Positions 1 through 8,079 of a stretch of 23,728 bases of DNA are shown here, in pieces. Position 1 is the stretch's first letter. Every line of letters begins with the position of its first letter. Made by a program: the position numbers and the translations under genes. The notes beneath the pieces were generated by a model. The model was not told where the DNA came from. It worked only from the letters and a program-made list of their open reading frames with translations, and did no database searches. Source of the DNA: JAZDJJ01 sp043804035 (GTDB taxonomy: Bacteria; Bacteroidota; Bacteroidia; Palsa-948); the NCBI GenBank assembly GCA_043804035.1, contig JAZDJJ010000090.1:1-23728 (forward strand), written 5' to 3'.

Positions 1-1
1 A

Positions 2-157
2 GTTTCAAAAGGCGATTATCAATATGTTCCGCCAGTTTACAAATCAATGCTCACAAGATTAAAGCAAGGGGAATACATTATTCAAAATCCTGTTTTCCGC
101 TCTCTGTTAAATATCAAATTCCCAAAACCGATCTACAAGCAGTTCAAAAATGGATAA
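2..157 (+). CDS. C-terminal tail of an unrecognised protein (5' end outside window)
   Basis: The frame starting at base 2 is open to a TAA at 155-157 and gives 51 residues ending FPKPIYKQFKNG. It contains the stretch GEYIIQNPVFRSLL and has ordinary protein-like composition. The stop overlaps the start of the next gene by 8 bases, the usual sign of translational coupling, so this is probably the first visible gene of the same operon. I do not recognise the family and give no function. The frame starting at base 1 is also open, to base 171, but its composition is poorer and its overlap longer. Confidence 0.55.
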   Translation, partial: VSKGDYQYVPPVYKSMLTRLKQGEYIIQNPVFRSLLNIKFPKPIYKQFKNG

Positions 158-1691
158 AACACAAACTATAATCGGGAAAGATGTTATTGAAACACTTACA
201 CTCGGAATGTATGAGGATTCCCGAGTTATTTATCGTGAATACATTCAGAATTCAGCCGACCAGATAGACAAAGCCATTAAAGAAGGACTGTTAAAAAAAG
301 AAGAATGCGAAATTCATATTGACATCAATCGTCAGCAAAAAAGTATTTCCATTGAGGATAATGCAACTGGAATCCAACAAAGCCGAGTAAATAATATTCT
401 GAAAAACATTGCTCAAGGAACAAAAGAACGAGGTGTTGATAAAGGTTTTAGAGGCATCGGAAGATTAGGCGGGTTGGGCTATTGCGATACTTTAATTTTT
501 GAAACATCTTTTAAAGGCGAAGCGGTCAAAACTATTATGACTTGGAACGCAAAACAATTGAAAGAAATCATCAACAATCGAATATCAAAAGAAGAAGCAG
601 CCGAAGTAATTGATAAAGTAACTTCGCTGAAAACAGAAAAAGAAAACCCTAATGAACATTATTTCAAAGTTATTTTGCAAAATATTTCCAATGATGTTTT
701 GCTTGACCAAAAGGAAATTGAAACTTATCTTTCAATGGCCGCACCAGTGCCATATGAAAAGGGTTTCATTCTTAAACAAAAAATTTACGACCAACTTAAA
801 AAAGAAAACATTTGCATTGATGAATACAAAATTTACATCAACACCAACCAACTTTTCAAACTATACACAACTACCATTTACAAAGACACAAATGGCAAAA
901 AGGAAAGAACAGGAGATGAAATTTTTGACATTCACTTTTTCAGGGAGCATACTCAAAATGGTGATTTGCTTCACTGGGGCTGGTATGGCGTTTCACAATT
1001 TGAAGGAGTAATTGACGACATTAATATCGGCAAAGGAATTCGTTTACGCAAAGGAAATATACAAATCGGGAGCAAGCATACATTGCTCAAATTTTTCAGA
1101 GACCAACAACGAGGCAATTATTATTTTTTCGGTGAAGTTCACGCCTTCTCTCCTGATTTAATACCCAACGCAAGACGCGATTATTTTTTAGAAAATTCGG
1201 TTTGCATTCTCTTTGAAAAAAAATTGCAGGAATTATTTCATAACGAACTGCATCAACTCTATTATGCCGCTTCAAAAATTCGCAATGCAAACAGGCGAAT
1301 TCAGGATTTAAAAACTTTGCAAGATGAATCCATCGAAAAAGAATTTATCAGCAATAAAGAAAAAGAAGATTTTCATAAACATTTTGAAAGCAAGAAACAA
1401 GAAGCATCCAAAGCAAAAAAAGAATTAGAAAAAATTAGTTCTAAATTTAATGAAAATGATTCTGCAGTAAAAAAGATTTTTCAAAAAGTTGTAACTACTG
1501 AAAACATAAATCCCGAAAAGATTGATTTGCCAAACAGTAATGGCAAGACAACATACCGAGTTGACAAATTAAGCAAACTGACTAAAGAGCAACGAAAATT
1601 TCTCAGTAAAATATTTGAAATTATTACGGCTAATTGCGACAAGAAAACGTCAGATAATATAATTAAAAAAATTGAAGAAGAATTACAATAA
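150..1691 (+). CDS. GHKL/Hsp90-like ATP-binding protein
   Basis: A 513-residue protein with an N-terminal GHKL (Hsp90/MutL/histidine-kinase fold) ATPase domain. Visible motifs are the N box around E30, N34 and D37 (REYIQNSADQID), the second motif at D70 (EDNATG) and a glycine-rich lid near 99-112 (GFRGIGRLGGLGYC). The middle third resembles an Hsp90-type S5 transducer region. Residues about 380-460 are rich in Lys and Glu and probably form a coiled coil. There is no signal peptide or membrane segment, so it should be cytoplasmic. In the GHKL family such proteins use ATP-driven dimer closure, and Hsp90-like ATPases are common in bacterial defence loci. It starts inside the end of the preceding gene and is followed within 14 bases by the DarT-DarG fusion. 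ATPase assignment is firm; its substrate and role here are unknown. Confidence 0.85.
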   Translation: MDKTQTIIGKDVIETLTLGMYEDSRVIYREYIQNSADQIDKAIKEGLLKKEECEIHIDINRQQKSISIEDNATGIQQSRVNNILKNIAQGTKERGVDKGFRGIGRLGGLGYCDTLIFETSFKGEAVKTIMTWNAKQLKEIINNRISKEEAAEVIDKVTSLKTEKENPNEHYFKVILQNISNDVLLDQKEIETYLSMAAPVPYEKGFILKQKIYDQLKKENICIDEYKIYINTNQLFKLYTTTIYKDTNGKKERTGDEIFDIHFFREHTQNGDLLHWGWYGVSQFEGVIDDINIGKGIRLRKGNIQIGSKHTLLKFFRDQQRGNYYFFGEVHAFSPDLIPNARRDYFLENSVCILFEKKLQELFHNELHQLYYAASKIRNANRRIQDLKTLQDESIEKEFISNKEKEDFHKHFESKKQEASKAKKELEKISSKFNENDSAVKKIFQKVVTTENINPEKIDLPNSNGKTTYRVDKLSKLTKEQRKFLSKIFEIITANCDKKTSDNIIKKIEEELQ

Positions 1692-1705
1692 ATTGATTCT
1701 TGAAA

Positions 1706-2872
1706 ATGGAAAAAGTCAAACAATTATTCTACATCACTCATATTGATAATGTAGATTCAATTTTAAGACACGGAATTATGTCTCATAAAATGATTGAGGA
1801 AAGCAAAATTCCTTTTACAAGAATTTACGATGCCCAAATTGTTTCATCAAGACAAAACAGAAAAACTCCTGATGATAAAAGTTTGTGGGAATATGCCAAT
1901 GTTTATTTGCAAGCACGAAATCCAATGTTATATCGGGTATTATGTGAAAAGAACGCTGCTGAAATTGCAGTGATTGGAATAGACCGCTCAATAATGACAA
2001 CACCAGGGACTTTCTTTTCTGCCGGCAATGCGGCAAGTTCTCTTTCGGAAATAGTTCCTATCAAAGATTCAGGAAAAGTTTATAAAGAAATTAAAAATTG
2101 TCTTGAAAGTCAATGGTGGAAAGACGAAGATGGAAGCAAAAGAAAAATTATGGCTGAATGTTTAATTCCAAGTCATATCAGCCCTGAATATTTAAGAACA
2201 ATTTATGTTTCTAATGATACTAATGCAGAAAAAATAAAAAAGATTGCTGTCGGCTATAAAGTTCATATTATTCCAGAACCACAATTATTTTTTGAAAGTT
2301 CTGTAAAAATTCAAGTTACGCCTTATTTATCAGTTGTAAAAGGTGATATGTTCTTTTCAAGGTTTCATACATTGACGGTAAGTGTAAATGTTGTCGGAAT
2401 AATGGGTAAAGGTCTTGCATCAAGAGCAAAATATCAGTTCCCCGATGTTTATGTTCACTATCAAGATGTTTGCAGAAACAAAAAGTTGAGAATGGGTAAC
2501 CCTGTATTATATAAAAGAGAAACATCATTGGACTATCAATTAGTTGATGCCCCACAATCATTATCAAATGGAAATGGAGAAACTTGGTTTCTTTTGTTTG
2601 CGACAAAAACTCATTGGAGAGAAAATTCGGATTTTAACGGAATTGAAGAAGGGATGAAATGGCTGAATGAAAATTATAAAAAAGAAGGAATAAAATCTCT
2701 TGCACTTCCTGCTTTAGGTTGTGGATTAGGAAATTTAAAGTGGCAAGATGTGGTACCAATGCTTTGTAAATATTTAAAGAATTTTGAAATACCTGTTCAA
2801 CTTTATCTTCCTGCTGAAAGGGATATTGCTCCTGAATATCTGACAAAAGAATTTTTGTTATCAAAAGTATAA
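1706..2872 (+). CDS. darTG: DarT-DarG fusion: DNA ADP-ribosyltransferase plus macrodomain in one chain
   Basis: A 388-residue protein joining two enzymes that are usually separate genes. Residues 1-195 are DarT (DUF4433): FYITHIDNVDSIL at the N-terminus, an Arg-containing segment at R49, the hallmark ARNPMLY at 70-76, GNAAS at 107-111 and the glutamate E151 in KIMAECLI, which aligns with the family's catalytic Glu. DarT transfers ADP-ribose from NAD to a DNA base. Residues 202-375 are a DarG-type macrodomain, which removes ADP-ribose: VVKGDMF, IMGKGLASRAK at 232-242, and TKTHWR with K301, matching the lysine needed for DarG hydrolysis. LPALGCGLGNLKW closes the fold. The separate C-terminal DarT-binding region of DarG is absent. 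I chose the ATG at 1706; an in-frame TTG lies 6 bases upstream. It sits 14 bases after the ATPase gene and 8 bases before the radical SAM gene. Key residues of both halves look intact. Confidence 0.88.
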   Translation: MEKVKQLFYITHIDNVDSILRHGIMSHKMIEESKIPFTRIYDAQIVSSRQNRKTPDDKSLWEYANVYLQARNPMLYRVLCEKNAAEIAVIGIDRSIMTTPGTFFSAGNAASSLSEIVPIKDSGKVYKEIKNCLESQWWKDEDGSKRKIMAECLIPSHISPEYLRTIYVSNDTNAEKIKKIAVGYKVHIIPEPQLFFESSVKIQVTPYLSVVKGDMFFSRFHTLTVSVNVVGIMGKGLASRAKYQFPDVYVHYQDVCRNKKLRMGNPVLYKRETSLDYQLVDAPQSLSNGNGETWFLLFATKTHWRENSDFNGIEEGMKWLNENYKKEGIKSLALPALGCGLGNLKWQDVVPMLCKYLKNFEIPVQLYLPAERDIAPEYLTKEFLLSKV

Positions 2873-2880
2873 CTTCAGGA

Positions 2881-4824
2881 ATGATGAGCAGAAATATTTT
2901 ACTAATAGAACCGAATTATAAGAATAAATATCCACCAATCGGTTTAATGAAAATATCCACCTACCACAAAATATTAGGTGATGATGTAACTTTCTTTAAA
3001 GGGGATTTAAGAGATTTTGTTGTTGCCCAAATTTATCAGGATTGTTTGTGGAAATTAAAACGAATCGATAAATCAATTCATTGGCAATCGAAAGCAGCAT
3101 TGGTAAAGCAATACATTAAAAGGAAAAATTCTCACTTCCTTGAAGAATTAAATTTTTCTGTTTCCGATTATGCACACTTAATTGAAAAGTGTCTTGTTGA
3201 GTTTGCTGATTATTATAAAAAGAAAGAATTTGAAAAAAATCCAAAATTTGACCGAATATATGTAACAACACTTTTTACTTTTTATTGGAAGATTACTATT
3301 GAAACCATTCTATATGCGAAAAAATTAGTGAAGAAACCAGACCAACTTTTAGTGGGGGGTGTGTTGGCTTCATTACTCACAAAAGAAGTTGAGAAAGAAA
3401 CTGGAATAAAACCATTTTCAGGTTTGCTTGATAAGCCAGGAATACTAGATAATACAGCAAAAACAAAAAAACTTATTATTGATAACCTTCCGCTTGACTA
3501 CTCAATTCTTGATGAGATTGATTACGAATATTCGACAGGTAGTGCTTACATTACTTCTATGACAAAAGGATGCACAAGAAAATGTGCTTTTTGTTCCGTT
3601 CCAAAACTTGAACCAACTTACAAACCCAAGATTAAAACCATTGACAAGTTTAAAGAAATCAAAATTCATTTTGGAGAAAAACAGAATTTGTTATTAATGG
3701 ACAATAATATCTTGGCTTCTCCAAAATTCCCTGAAATAATTCAGGAAATAAAAAATATGGGTTTTGTAAATGGTGCAACTTATATAGAACCAAATCAATT
3801 GAAAATTGCAGTACAAAAATTAAAAAATGGGGACAACGATAAATCGTATGTAAAGCGTTCTTTTAAACTCATTCATAATCTACTTTTACGCCTAAAAGGA
3901 AAAACAAAACAAGAATTTTATGATATATTAGAACAGTATGCACTTTTAAAATTTGAAACGACAACAAAAGAAAATTTACTAAAAGCAAATAATAAGATTG
4001 CTCCTTACTATGAAAAATACAGACAAAAAGCCCCGAAACAAAGATATGTTGACTTCAATCAAGGAATTGACGCCAGATATGTAACAGATGAATTGATGAA
4101 ATTAATGAGTGAAATTCCAATACAACCTTTGCGAATTGCTTTTGACTATGTTGGGCTTAAAAATATTTATATCAATGCAGTTGAATTAGCCGCGAAATAC
4201 GGAATAAAAGAATTATCAAATTATATTCTTTATAATTTCAATGATTCGCCAAATGACCTTTATGAACGATTGAAAATAAATGTTGAGTTAAGTGAACGAT
4301 TAGGAATTCATATTTACTCTTTCCCGATGAAATATATTCCGCTTTTCGGTGAAGAAGCAAAAGATAGAGCATATATCGGAAAGAAATGGAATAAAAAATA
4401 CATTCGCACAATTCAAGCAATCCTGAATGTTACAAAAGGTATTGTTGCGTCAGGTCGGAGTTTTTTTGAAAAAGCATTCGGTAAAAACACTAGCGAGTTT
4501 TATGGCTTGCTTTATATGCCAGAAACATATATTGTTTATCGTTATCTTTTTGAAAGGACTTTAAAATATACGCCCATTTGGAAAAAAGAATATGACAATT
4601 TACTTTCTGATGAAAAATTGGAAACACACGAAATAATTATCAAAAATGATTTTATAAATATTTCGACAAAAACAAATAATCCCAAAATCCAACACTTTCT
4701 ACGACATTATACAATTCCAAGAGGCAGCATTGATAAAACCGACATTGAATACACAAAACTAAAAAGACAATTTGATAAACTTATTAAAAAGAATCAGCAT
4801 CACAACCTGACACTGTCTCACTGA
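2881..4824 (+). CDS. Radical SAM protein with B12-binding-like N-terminal domain
   Basis: A 647-residue protein. The N-terminus (NILLIEPNYKNKYPPIGL, then a LLVGGVLAS segment near residue 158) resembles the cobalamin-binding-like Rossmann domain that precedes many radical SAM enzymes, but I see no DxHxxG cobalamin-ligand motif. The [4Fe-4S] cluster motif is clear: C231-x3-C235-x2-C238 in GCTRKCAFCSVPK. The barrel continues with LLLMDNNILASPKF, DFNQGIDARYVTDELM and YILYNFNDSPNDLYERL. Residues about 300-380 form a long charged insertion inside the barrel. The start is ATG at 2881 or the next codon at 2884; an AGGA lies immediately upstream of 2881. It is the last gene of the tight operon with the ATPase and the DarT-DarG fusion. 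The substrate cannot be read from sequence; a nucleic acid or ADP-ribose-related substrate would fit the neighbours but is inference. Confidence 0.85.
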   Translation: MMSRNILLIEPNYKNKYPPIGLMKISTYHKILGDDVTFFKGDLRDFVVAQIYQDCLWKLKRIDKSIHWQSKAALVKQYIKRKNSHFLEELNFSVSDYAHLIEKCLVEFADYYKKKEFEKNPKFDRIYVTTLFTFYWKITIETILYAKKLVKKPDQLLVGGVLASLLTKEVEKETGIKPFSGLLDKPGILDNTAKTKKLIIDNLPLDYSILDEIDYEYSTGSAYITSMTKGCTRKCAFCSVPKLEPTYKPKIKTIDKFKEIKIHFGEKQNLLLMDNNILASPKFPEIIQEIKNMGFVNGATYIEPNQLKIAVQKLKNGDNDKSYVKRSFKLIHNLLLRLKGKTKQEFYDILEQYALLKFETTTKENLLKANNKIAPYYEKYRQKAPKQRYVDFNQGIDARYVTDELMKLMSEIPIQPLRIAFDYVGLKNIYINAVELAAKYGIKELSNYILYNFNDSPNDLYERLKINVELSERLGIHIYSFPMKYIPLFGEEAKDRAYIGKKWNKKYIRTIQAILNVTKGIVASGRSFFEKAFGKNTSEFYGLLYMPETYIVYRYLFERTLKYTPIWKKEYDNLLSDEKLETHEIIIKNDFINISTKTNNPKIQHFLRHYTIPRGSIDKTDIEYTKLKRQFDKLIKKNQHHNLTLSH

Positions 4825-4859
4825 TGTCTCATCCTGAAAATAGATTTATAATAACTTTC

Positions 4860-4900
4860 TTCTAAAAATCCTTTCCTGTGTGTATCGTGATGGAGATGAG
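4860..4900. repeat. Diverged dispersed intergenic repeat, copy 1
   Basis: This convergent intergenic segment contains CTAAAAATCCTTTC followed by GTGTGTATCG and then ATGGA. The same order recurs at about 23385-23430 upstream of the HtrA gene (TTAAAAATCTTTTC, GTGTGTATCG, ATGGA) with small indels. It is probably a worn, low-copy intergenic repeat. No terminator hairpin is evident between the two convergent genes here. Confidence 0.35.
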
Positions 4901-4921
4901 ATTATATTGATAAGAATATTT

Positions 4922-6001
4922 TTATAGCGATAATAAAAATTCCATTGTATCCACTCCGTCAGCGTAATCCCATAATTCGGGAGATTGAGTTCGACCAAAC
5001 ATCAACCCGTTCATTCCCTGCTCATTGATGAGGGGTATCATAGATGAAACAGAAACAACACATTGTATTTGTTCTTTTAATAAAGAATTTTTTTTTATCA
5101 ACGCACTTATATCAGCATACCTTTCATAATGCAATGTAGATACAGGCGAAGCAATCCTTTCATCTTCTTTTAAAATCAAAAAGCCATTGTCCAGAAAGAT
5201 GCTTTGATTCAAAAGATAGATACACTTGTAGTAATTATAATTGTTGTAATATTTATTGTGATTAATTACATCTCCAAAATCTTCAATAGCAGCAAAAAAT
5301 TTATTCAAGTCGTAATTTTTGGGAATAAAAATATTAGAAACATTCCTGCATCCCAGTCCGAAGTATTGAAAAATATCCTTGCCGAGATTTTTCAAATCTT
5401 TTTCTTTTTCTGTTCCATCAAGAATAGCAATAGCATTTTTATTTCTGCGAATGATATGCGGATACTTTCTAAAATAATATTCAAAATACTTTGCACTGTT
5501 ATTACTGCCTGTAGCGATGAATGCCGAAACATTGGTTGATTGATTGATTAGTTGATTGGTAAAATGGATTCTATTTGCAAATGCAGGTTCAATTTCCATG
5601 AGAATTTTTGCTACAGCAGGGAGTAAATGTTCATCCTCCGAAGAAAGTTTTCCTGCGAAAATATTTTCGCTCATCAACACACAAAAAAAATCATGAAACC
5701 CTACAAGAGGAATATTTCCCGCCATGATAACTCCAATAGATTTTAGTTTCTTGATTGCTAATTCATTATTTGCAATTTCTAATTTATAATTTAAAACCCA
5801 CTTTCTTATTTTTTCTTCCATTAACATATTGCCAATTGATTCAATTGCCAATCGTAAATTCTCTTGCGTAAACCATCCGTTGCTTTGCGATGCTTTTATT
5901 GTCGCTTCTTTCAGAATAGAATTACTTGTGGAATCAACAGCAAACTTTCTTATGATTTCACCTAATCGCACAAAAGCCATAATTTTTTTTTCTGAGTTCA
6001 T
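4922..6001 (-). CDS. Acyl-CoA reductase, LuxC family
   Basis: A 359-residue protein of the LuxC-type acyl-CoA reductase family, which reduces acyl-CoA to aldehyde with NAD(P)H. Visible features are GVIMAGNIPLVGFHDF near residues 90-106, FIATGSNNSAKYFEYYF near 161-177 and GLGCRNVSNIFIP with C218, the position of the expected nucleophilic Cys. The last motif is characteristic of the Bacteroidota branch. Length is normal for that branch. I start at the ATG at 6001 (MNSEKKIMAFVRLGE), not at 6034. The shorter form matches family N-termini and leaves room for a TAGTTTTG box at 6034-6041. It is divergent from the ferredoxin gene, a pairing conserved in Bacteroidota; the ferredoxin may be its electron partner (inference). 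Confidence 0.88.
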   Translation of the reverse strand: MNSEKKIMAFVRLGEIIRKFAVDSTSNSILKEATIKASQSNGWFTQENLRLAIESIGNMLMEEKIRKWVLNYKLEIANNELAIKKLKSIGVIMAGNIPLVGFHDFFCVLMSENIFAGKLSSEDEHLLPAVAKILMEIEPAFANRIHFTNQLINQSTNVSAFIATGSNNSAKYFEYYFRKYPHIIRRNKNAIAILDGTEKEKDLKNLGKDIFQYFGLGCRNVSNIFIPKNYDLNKFFAAIEDFGDVINHNKYYNNYNYYKCIYLLNQSIFLDNGFLILKEDERIASPVSTLHYERYADISALIKKNSLLKEQIQCVVSVSSMIPLINEQGMNGLMFGRTQSPELWDYADGVDTMEFLLSL

Positions 6002-6020
6002 AAACAAATAATTTTTTTTA

Positions 6021-6028
6021 TACATTTG
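6021..6028 (+). promoter_or_regulatory. -7 box (TACATTTG) for the ferredoxin gene
   Basis: TACATTTG matches the Bacteroidota -7 consensus TAnnTTTG and lies 26 bases upstream of the ferredoxin ATG, implying a leader of about 20 bases. I see no clear -33 TTTG element. Confidence 0.5.
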
Positions 6029-6033
6029 TCGCA

Positions 6034-6041
6034 CAAAACTA
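6034..6041 (-). promoter_or_regulatory. -7 box (TAGTTTTG) for the acyl-CoA reductase gene
   Basis: Read on the minus strand, TAGTTTTG fits TAnnTTTG and lies 32 bases upstream of the ATG at 6001. It sits 5 bases from the opposite-facing ferredoxin box, making a compact divergent promoter, and it supports the downstream start for the reductase. Confidence 0.45.
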
Positions 6042-6054
6042 AAAACTAAATTTT

Positions 6055-6405
6055 ATGGCTTTAAAAATTACTGAAGAATGTATTAGTTGCGGTGCCTGCG
6101 AACCCGAATGTCCCAACCACGCTATTTACGAAGGTGGTGCTGAATGGCGATTTTCTGATGGCACTGCATTAAAAGGAAATTACACAGACAAAAAAACCGG
6201 AAAAACTGTGAATGCCGAATCATCTCAACCGGCAATGTCAAATGATTTTTATTACATTGTTACCGATAAATGTACCGAGTGTAATGGTTCTCATGATGAA
6301 CCGCAATGTGCATCAGTTTGCCCTGTTGATTGCTGTGTTTCCGACGCGGACAATGCAGAAACAAAAGAGCAAATGATTACAAAGAAAGAATCCTTACATG
6401 CATAA
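6055..6405 (+). CDS. 2[4Fe-4S] ferredoxin
   Basis: A 116-residue soluble ferredoxin with two cluster motifs. The first is C9-x2-C12-x2-C15-x3-C19 (CISCGACEPECP). The second is C73-x2-C76-x8-C85-x3-C89, the long-loop form CTECNGSHDEPQCASVCPVDCC, typical of the Alvin/clostridial-like bacterial ferredoxins. An insert of about 50 residues between the motifs (residues 20-72) contains a WRFSDGTALKG segment that is usual in the Bacteroidota version. It carries electrons between cytoplasmic redox enzymes. It is divergent from the acyl-CoA reductase gene and has its own -7 box. The start has no Shine-Dalgarno sequence, as expected for this phylum. Confidence 0.93.
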   Translation: MALKITEECISCGACEPECPNHAIYEGGAEWRFSDGTALKGNYTDKKTGKTVNAESSQPAMSNDFYYIVTDKCTECNGSHDEPQCASVCPVDCCVSDADNAETKEQMITKKESLHA

Positions 6406-6501
6406 TGGATTTGTCTGTTGATTATTGCGATAAGCGGTTACTACTCATTTTAGGGGCGGTTTATGTGGATTATTGTAAAAGATTAGTATTATGATTTTTT
6501 T

Positions 6502-6524
6502 AAATTCGTGTAATTAGTGGCAAA
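6502..6524. repeat. Short dispersed AATTCGTGTAATTAGTGGC motif, copy 1
   Basis: The stretch AAATTCGTGTAATTAGTGGC between the ferredoxin and O-antigen genes has a diverged counterpart at 19486-19510 (TTTAATTCATGCAATTAGTA). Its role is unknown; it is probably a worn intergenic repeat. The remainder of 6406-6564 shows no other structure that I can support. Confidence 0.3.
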
Positions 6525-6564
6525 TTTAATATCCGATGAGTAGTTGTCAATTTTTCCTGTAAGT

Positions 6565-8055
6565 ATGGAGAAGATACAATTATTATTACGTCAATCTACG
6601 ACTACTGTTTATCATTTTGGATTATTCCTTCTTGTTTTATCGCTTCCTTTTTCTAATTTCCTGATGAGCATTTCTCAAATCATTTTGTTTGGAGCATGGT
6701 TGCTTGATGGAAAAATAAAAGAAAAGATAAAAAAATTCCTAAAGAACAGGACAGCCCTTGTGATAAGTTCAATTTTTTTACTGCATTTGCTTGGATTGAT
6801 ATATACTCAGGATTTTGTCTATGGATGTGAAGATGTTAGAAAAAAAATTCCTCTTTTTCTTCTTCCTTTGCTTTTTTCTACTTCGGCCACGTTATCAGAA
6901 AAAAATTTTAGGTGTCTGCTGCGCTTATTTGTTTTGTCAGTACTCATTACATCCGGAATTTGCTTTGTTGTCTTGCTCGGCTGGACAAATAAACAAATCA
7001 TCATTCCACAAAACGCTTCTATCTTCATTTCCCATATTCGTTTTAGTTTGATGATTTGCATCTCTGTTTTTCTGCTTGCATATTTCATCAGTCGGGAGAA
7101 AAAAATTCTGACAAAATTATTTTTCGGATTATTGATTCTCTGGTTTATTGCATTTTTAATAATGATGCAATCGGCTACAGGAATAATTTGCATGATAGTA
7201 ACTTTATTCGTCTTGTTAATATATTTCATCTTAAGAATAAAAAATATTGTACCAAAAATTTCTTTATTGTTGATGTTGTTTGTTTTTCTGTTTTGTGTAG
7301 TAAAAGTTTTTTTATATCCGTTAAAAACAAATACAACAATTTCAGAAAATGGATATTACACTTGGACAAATGTCTGCGAAAAAGAACTTGCAGAAGAATG
7401 GAATAATCGCAGTAAATTGAATTTTTATACAAAAGATCTGAGAGGCAATGATATTAAATACACACTCATTCGTTTTCTCACTTCAAAAGGACTTAATAAA
7501 AATGCAAAAGGAATTTCTGCTCTTTCGGATGAAGAAATTAATGCCATTGAAAAAGGAATTGCCAATGTAAATTATATGGGAATATTCAATCCAAAAGCGA
7601 GAGTTATGGAAATTATTTGGGAGTTTAATATCTATTTGCAAGGCGGAAATCCAAGCGGACACTCTGTTGTTCAGCGAATAGAATTATGGAAAGCATCTAT
7701 AGGAATTATTAAAGAAAATTTTTTCTTCGGAGTAGGAACAGGGGATGTGGAAGATGCTTTTTCGGAACAATACAAAAAAATAAATTCTCCACTGACAAAA
7801 GAATTTCACTTGCGTTCACACAATCAATTTCTTGCTATTGGCACAGCTTTCGGATTGTTCGGAATAATTTGGTTTTTACTCACGCTTTTTTATCCTTTGT
7901 TTGTCAAGAAAAAATGGATGGATTATTTTTATATAACTTTTTTTATTATTGCAATTCTTTCTATGTTTACGGAAGATACACTTGAAACACAAGCAGGTGT
8001 TACTTTCTTTGCTTTTTTTAATTGTTTGTTTTTGTTTGCAAGAAAGGAAAATTAG
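6565..8055 (+). CDS. O-antigen ligase/polymerase family membrane protein (Wzy_C)
   Basis: A 496-residue integral membrane protein with roughly ten or more hydrophobic segments. Examples are FGLFLLVLSLPFSNFLM near residue 20, LFFGLLILWFIAFLIMM and FGLFGIIWFLLTLFYPLF. A long soluble loop of about 130 residues lies in the second half. The Wzy_C signature follows it: VQRIELWKASIGIIKENFFFG, then VGTGDVEDAF and HLRSHNQFLAIG. Proteins of this family join or polymerise surface polysaccharide chains on the outer face of the inner membrane (O-antigen ligase WaaL, polymerase Wzy and relatives). Sequence alone does not separate ligase from polymerase, and no glycosyltransferase neighbours help. I start at the ATG at 6565; a TTG 21 bases upstream would add seven residues. 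Confidence 0.8.
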   Translation: MEKIQLLLRQSTTTVYHFGLFLLVLSLPFSNFLMSISQIILFGAWLLDGKIKEKIKKFLKNRTALVISSIFLLHLLGLIYTQDFVYGCEDVRKKIPLFLLPLLFSTSATLSEKNFRCLLRLFVLSVLITSGICFVVLLGWTNKQIIIPQNASIFISHIRFSLMICISVFLLAYFISREKKILTKLFFGLLILWFIAFLIMMQSATGIICMIVTLFVLLIYFILRIKNIVPKISLLLMLFVFLFCVVKVFLYPLKTNTTISENGYYTWTNVCEKELAEEWNNRSKLNFYTKDLRGNDIKYTLIRFLTSKGLNKNAKGISALSDEEINAIEKGIANVNYMGIFNPKARVMEIIWEFNIYLQGGNPSGHSVVQRIELWKASIGIIKENFFFGVGTGDVEDAFSEQYKKINSPLTKEFHLRSHNQFLAIGTAFGLFGIIWFLLTLFYPLFVKKKWMDYFYITFFIIAILSMFTEDTLETQAGVTFFAFFNCLFLFARKEN

Positions 8056-8079
8056 GAGGATAAATTTCTTTGTAATTGA

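Noticed and set aside
1..171. Open frame starting at base 1 as the tail of the upstream gene
   Set aside because: It is open but rich in Ser, Cys and Lys with no protein-like pattern, while the frame at base 2 reads better and ends with a normal 8-base overlap.
6034..6034. Upstream ATG for the acyl-CoA reductase
   Set aside because: It would add 11 atypical residues and overlap a -7 box, leaving only 20 bases to the ferredoxin start.
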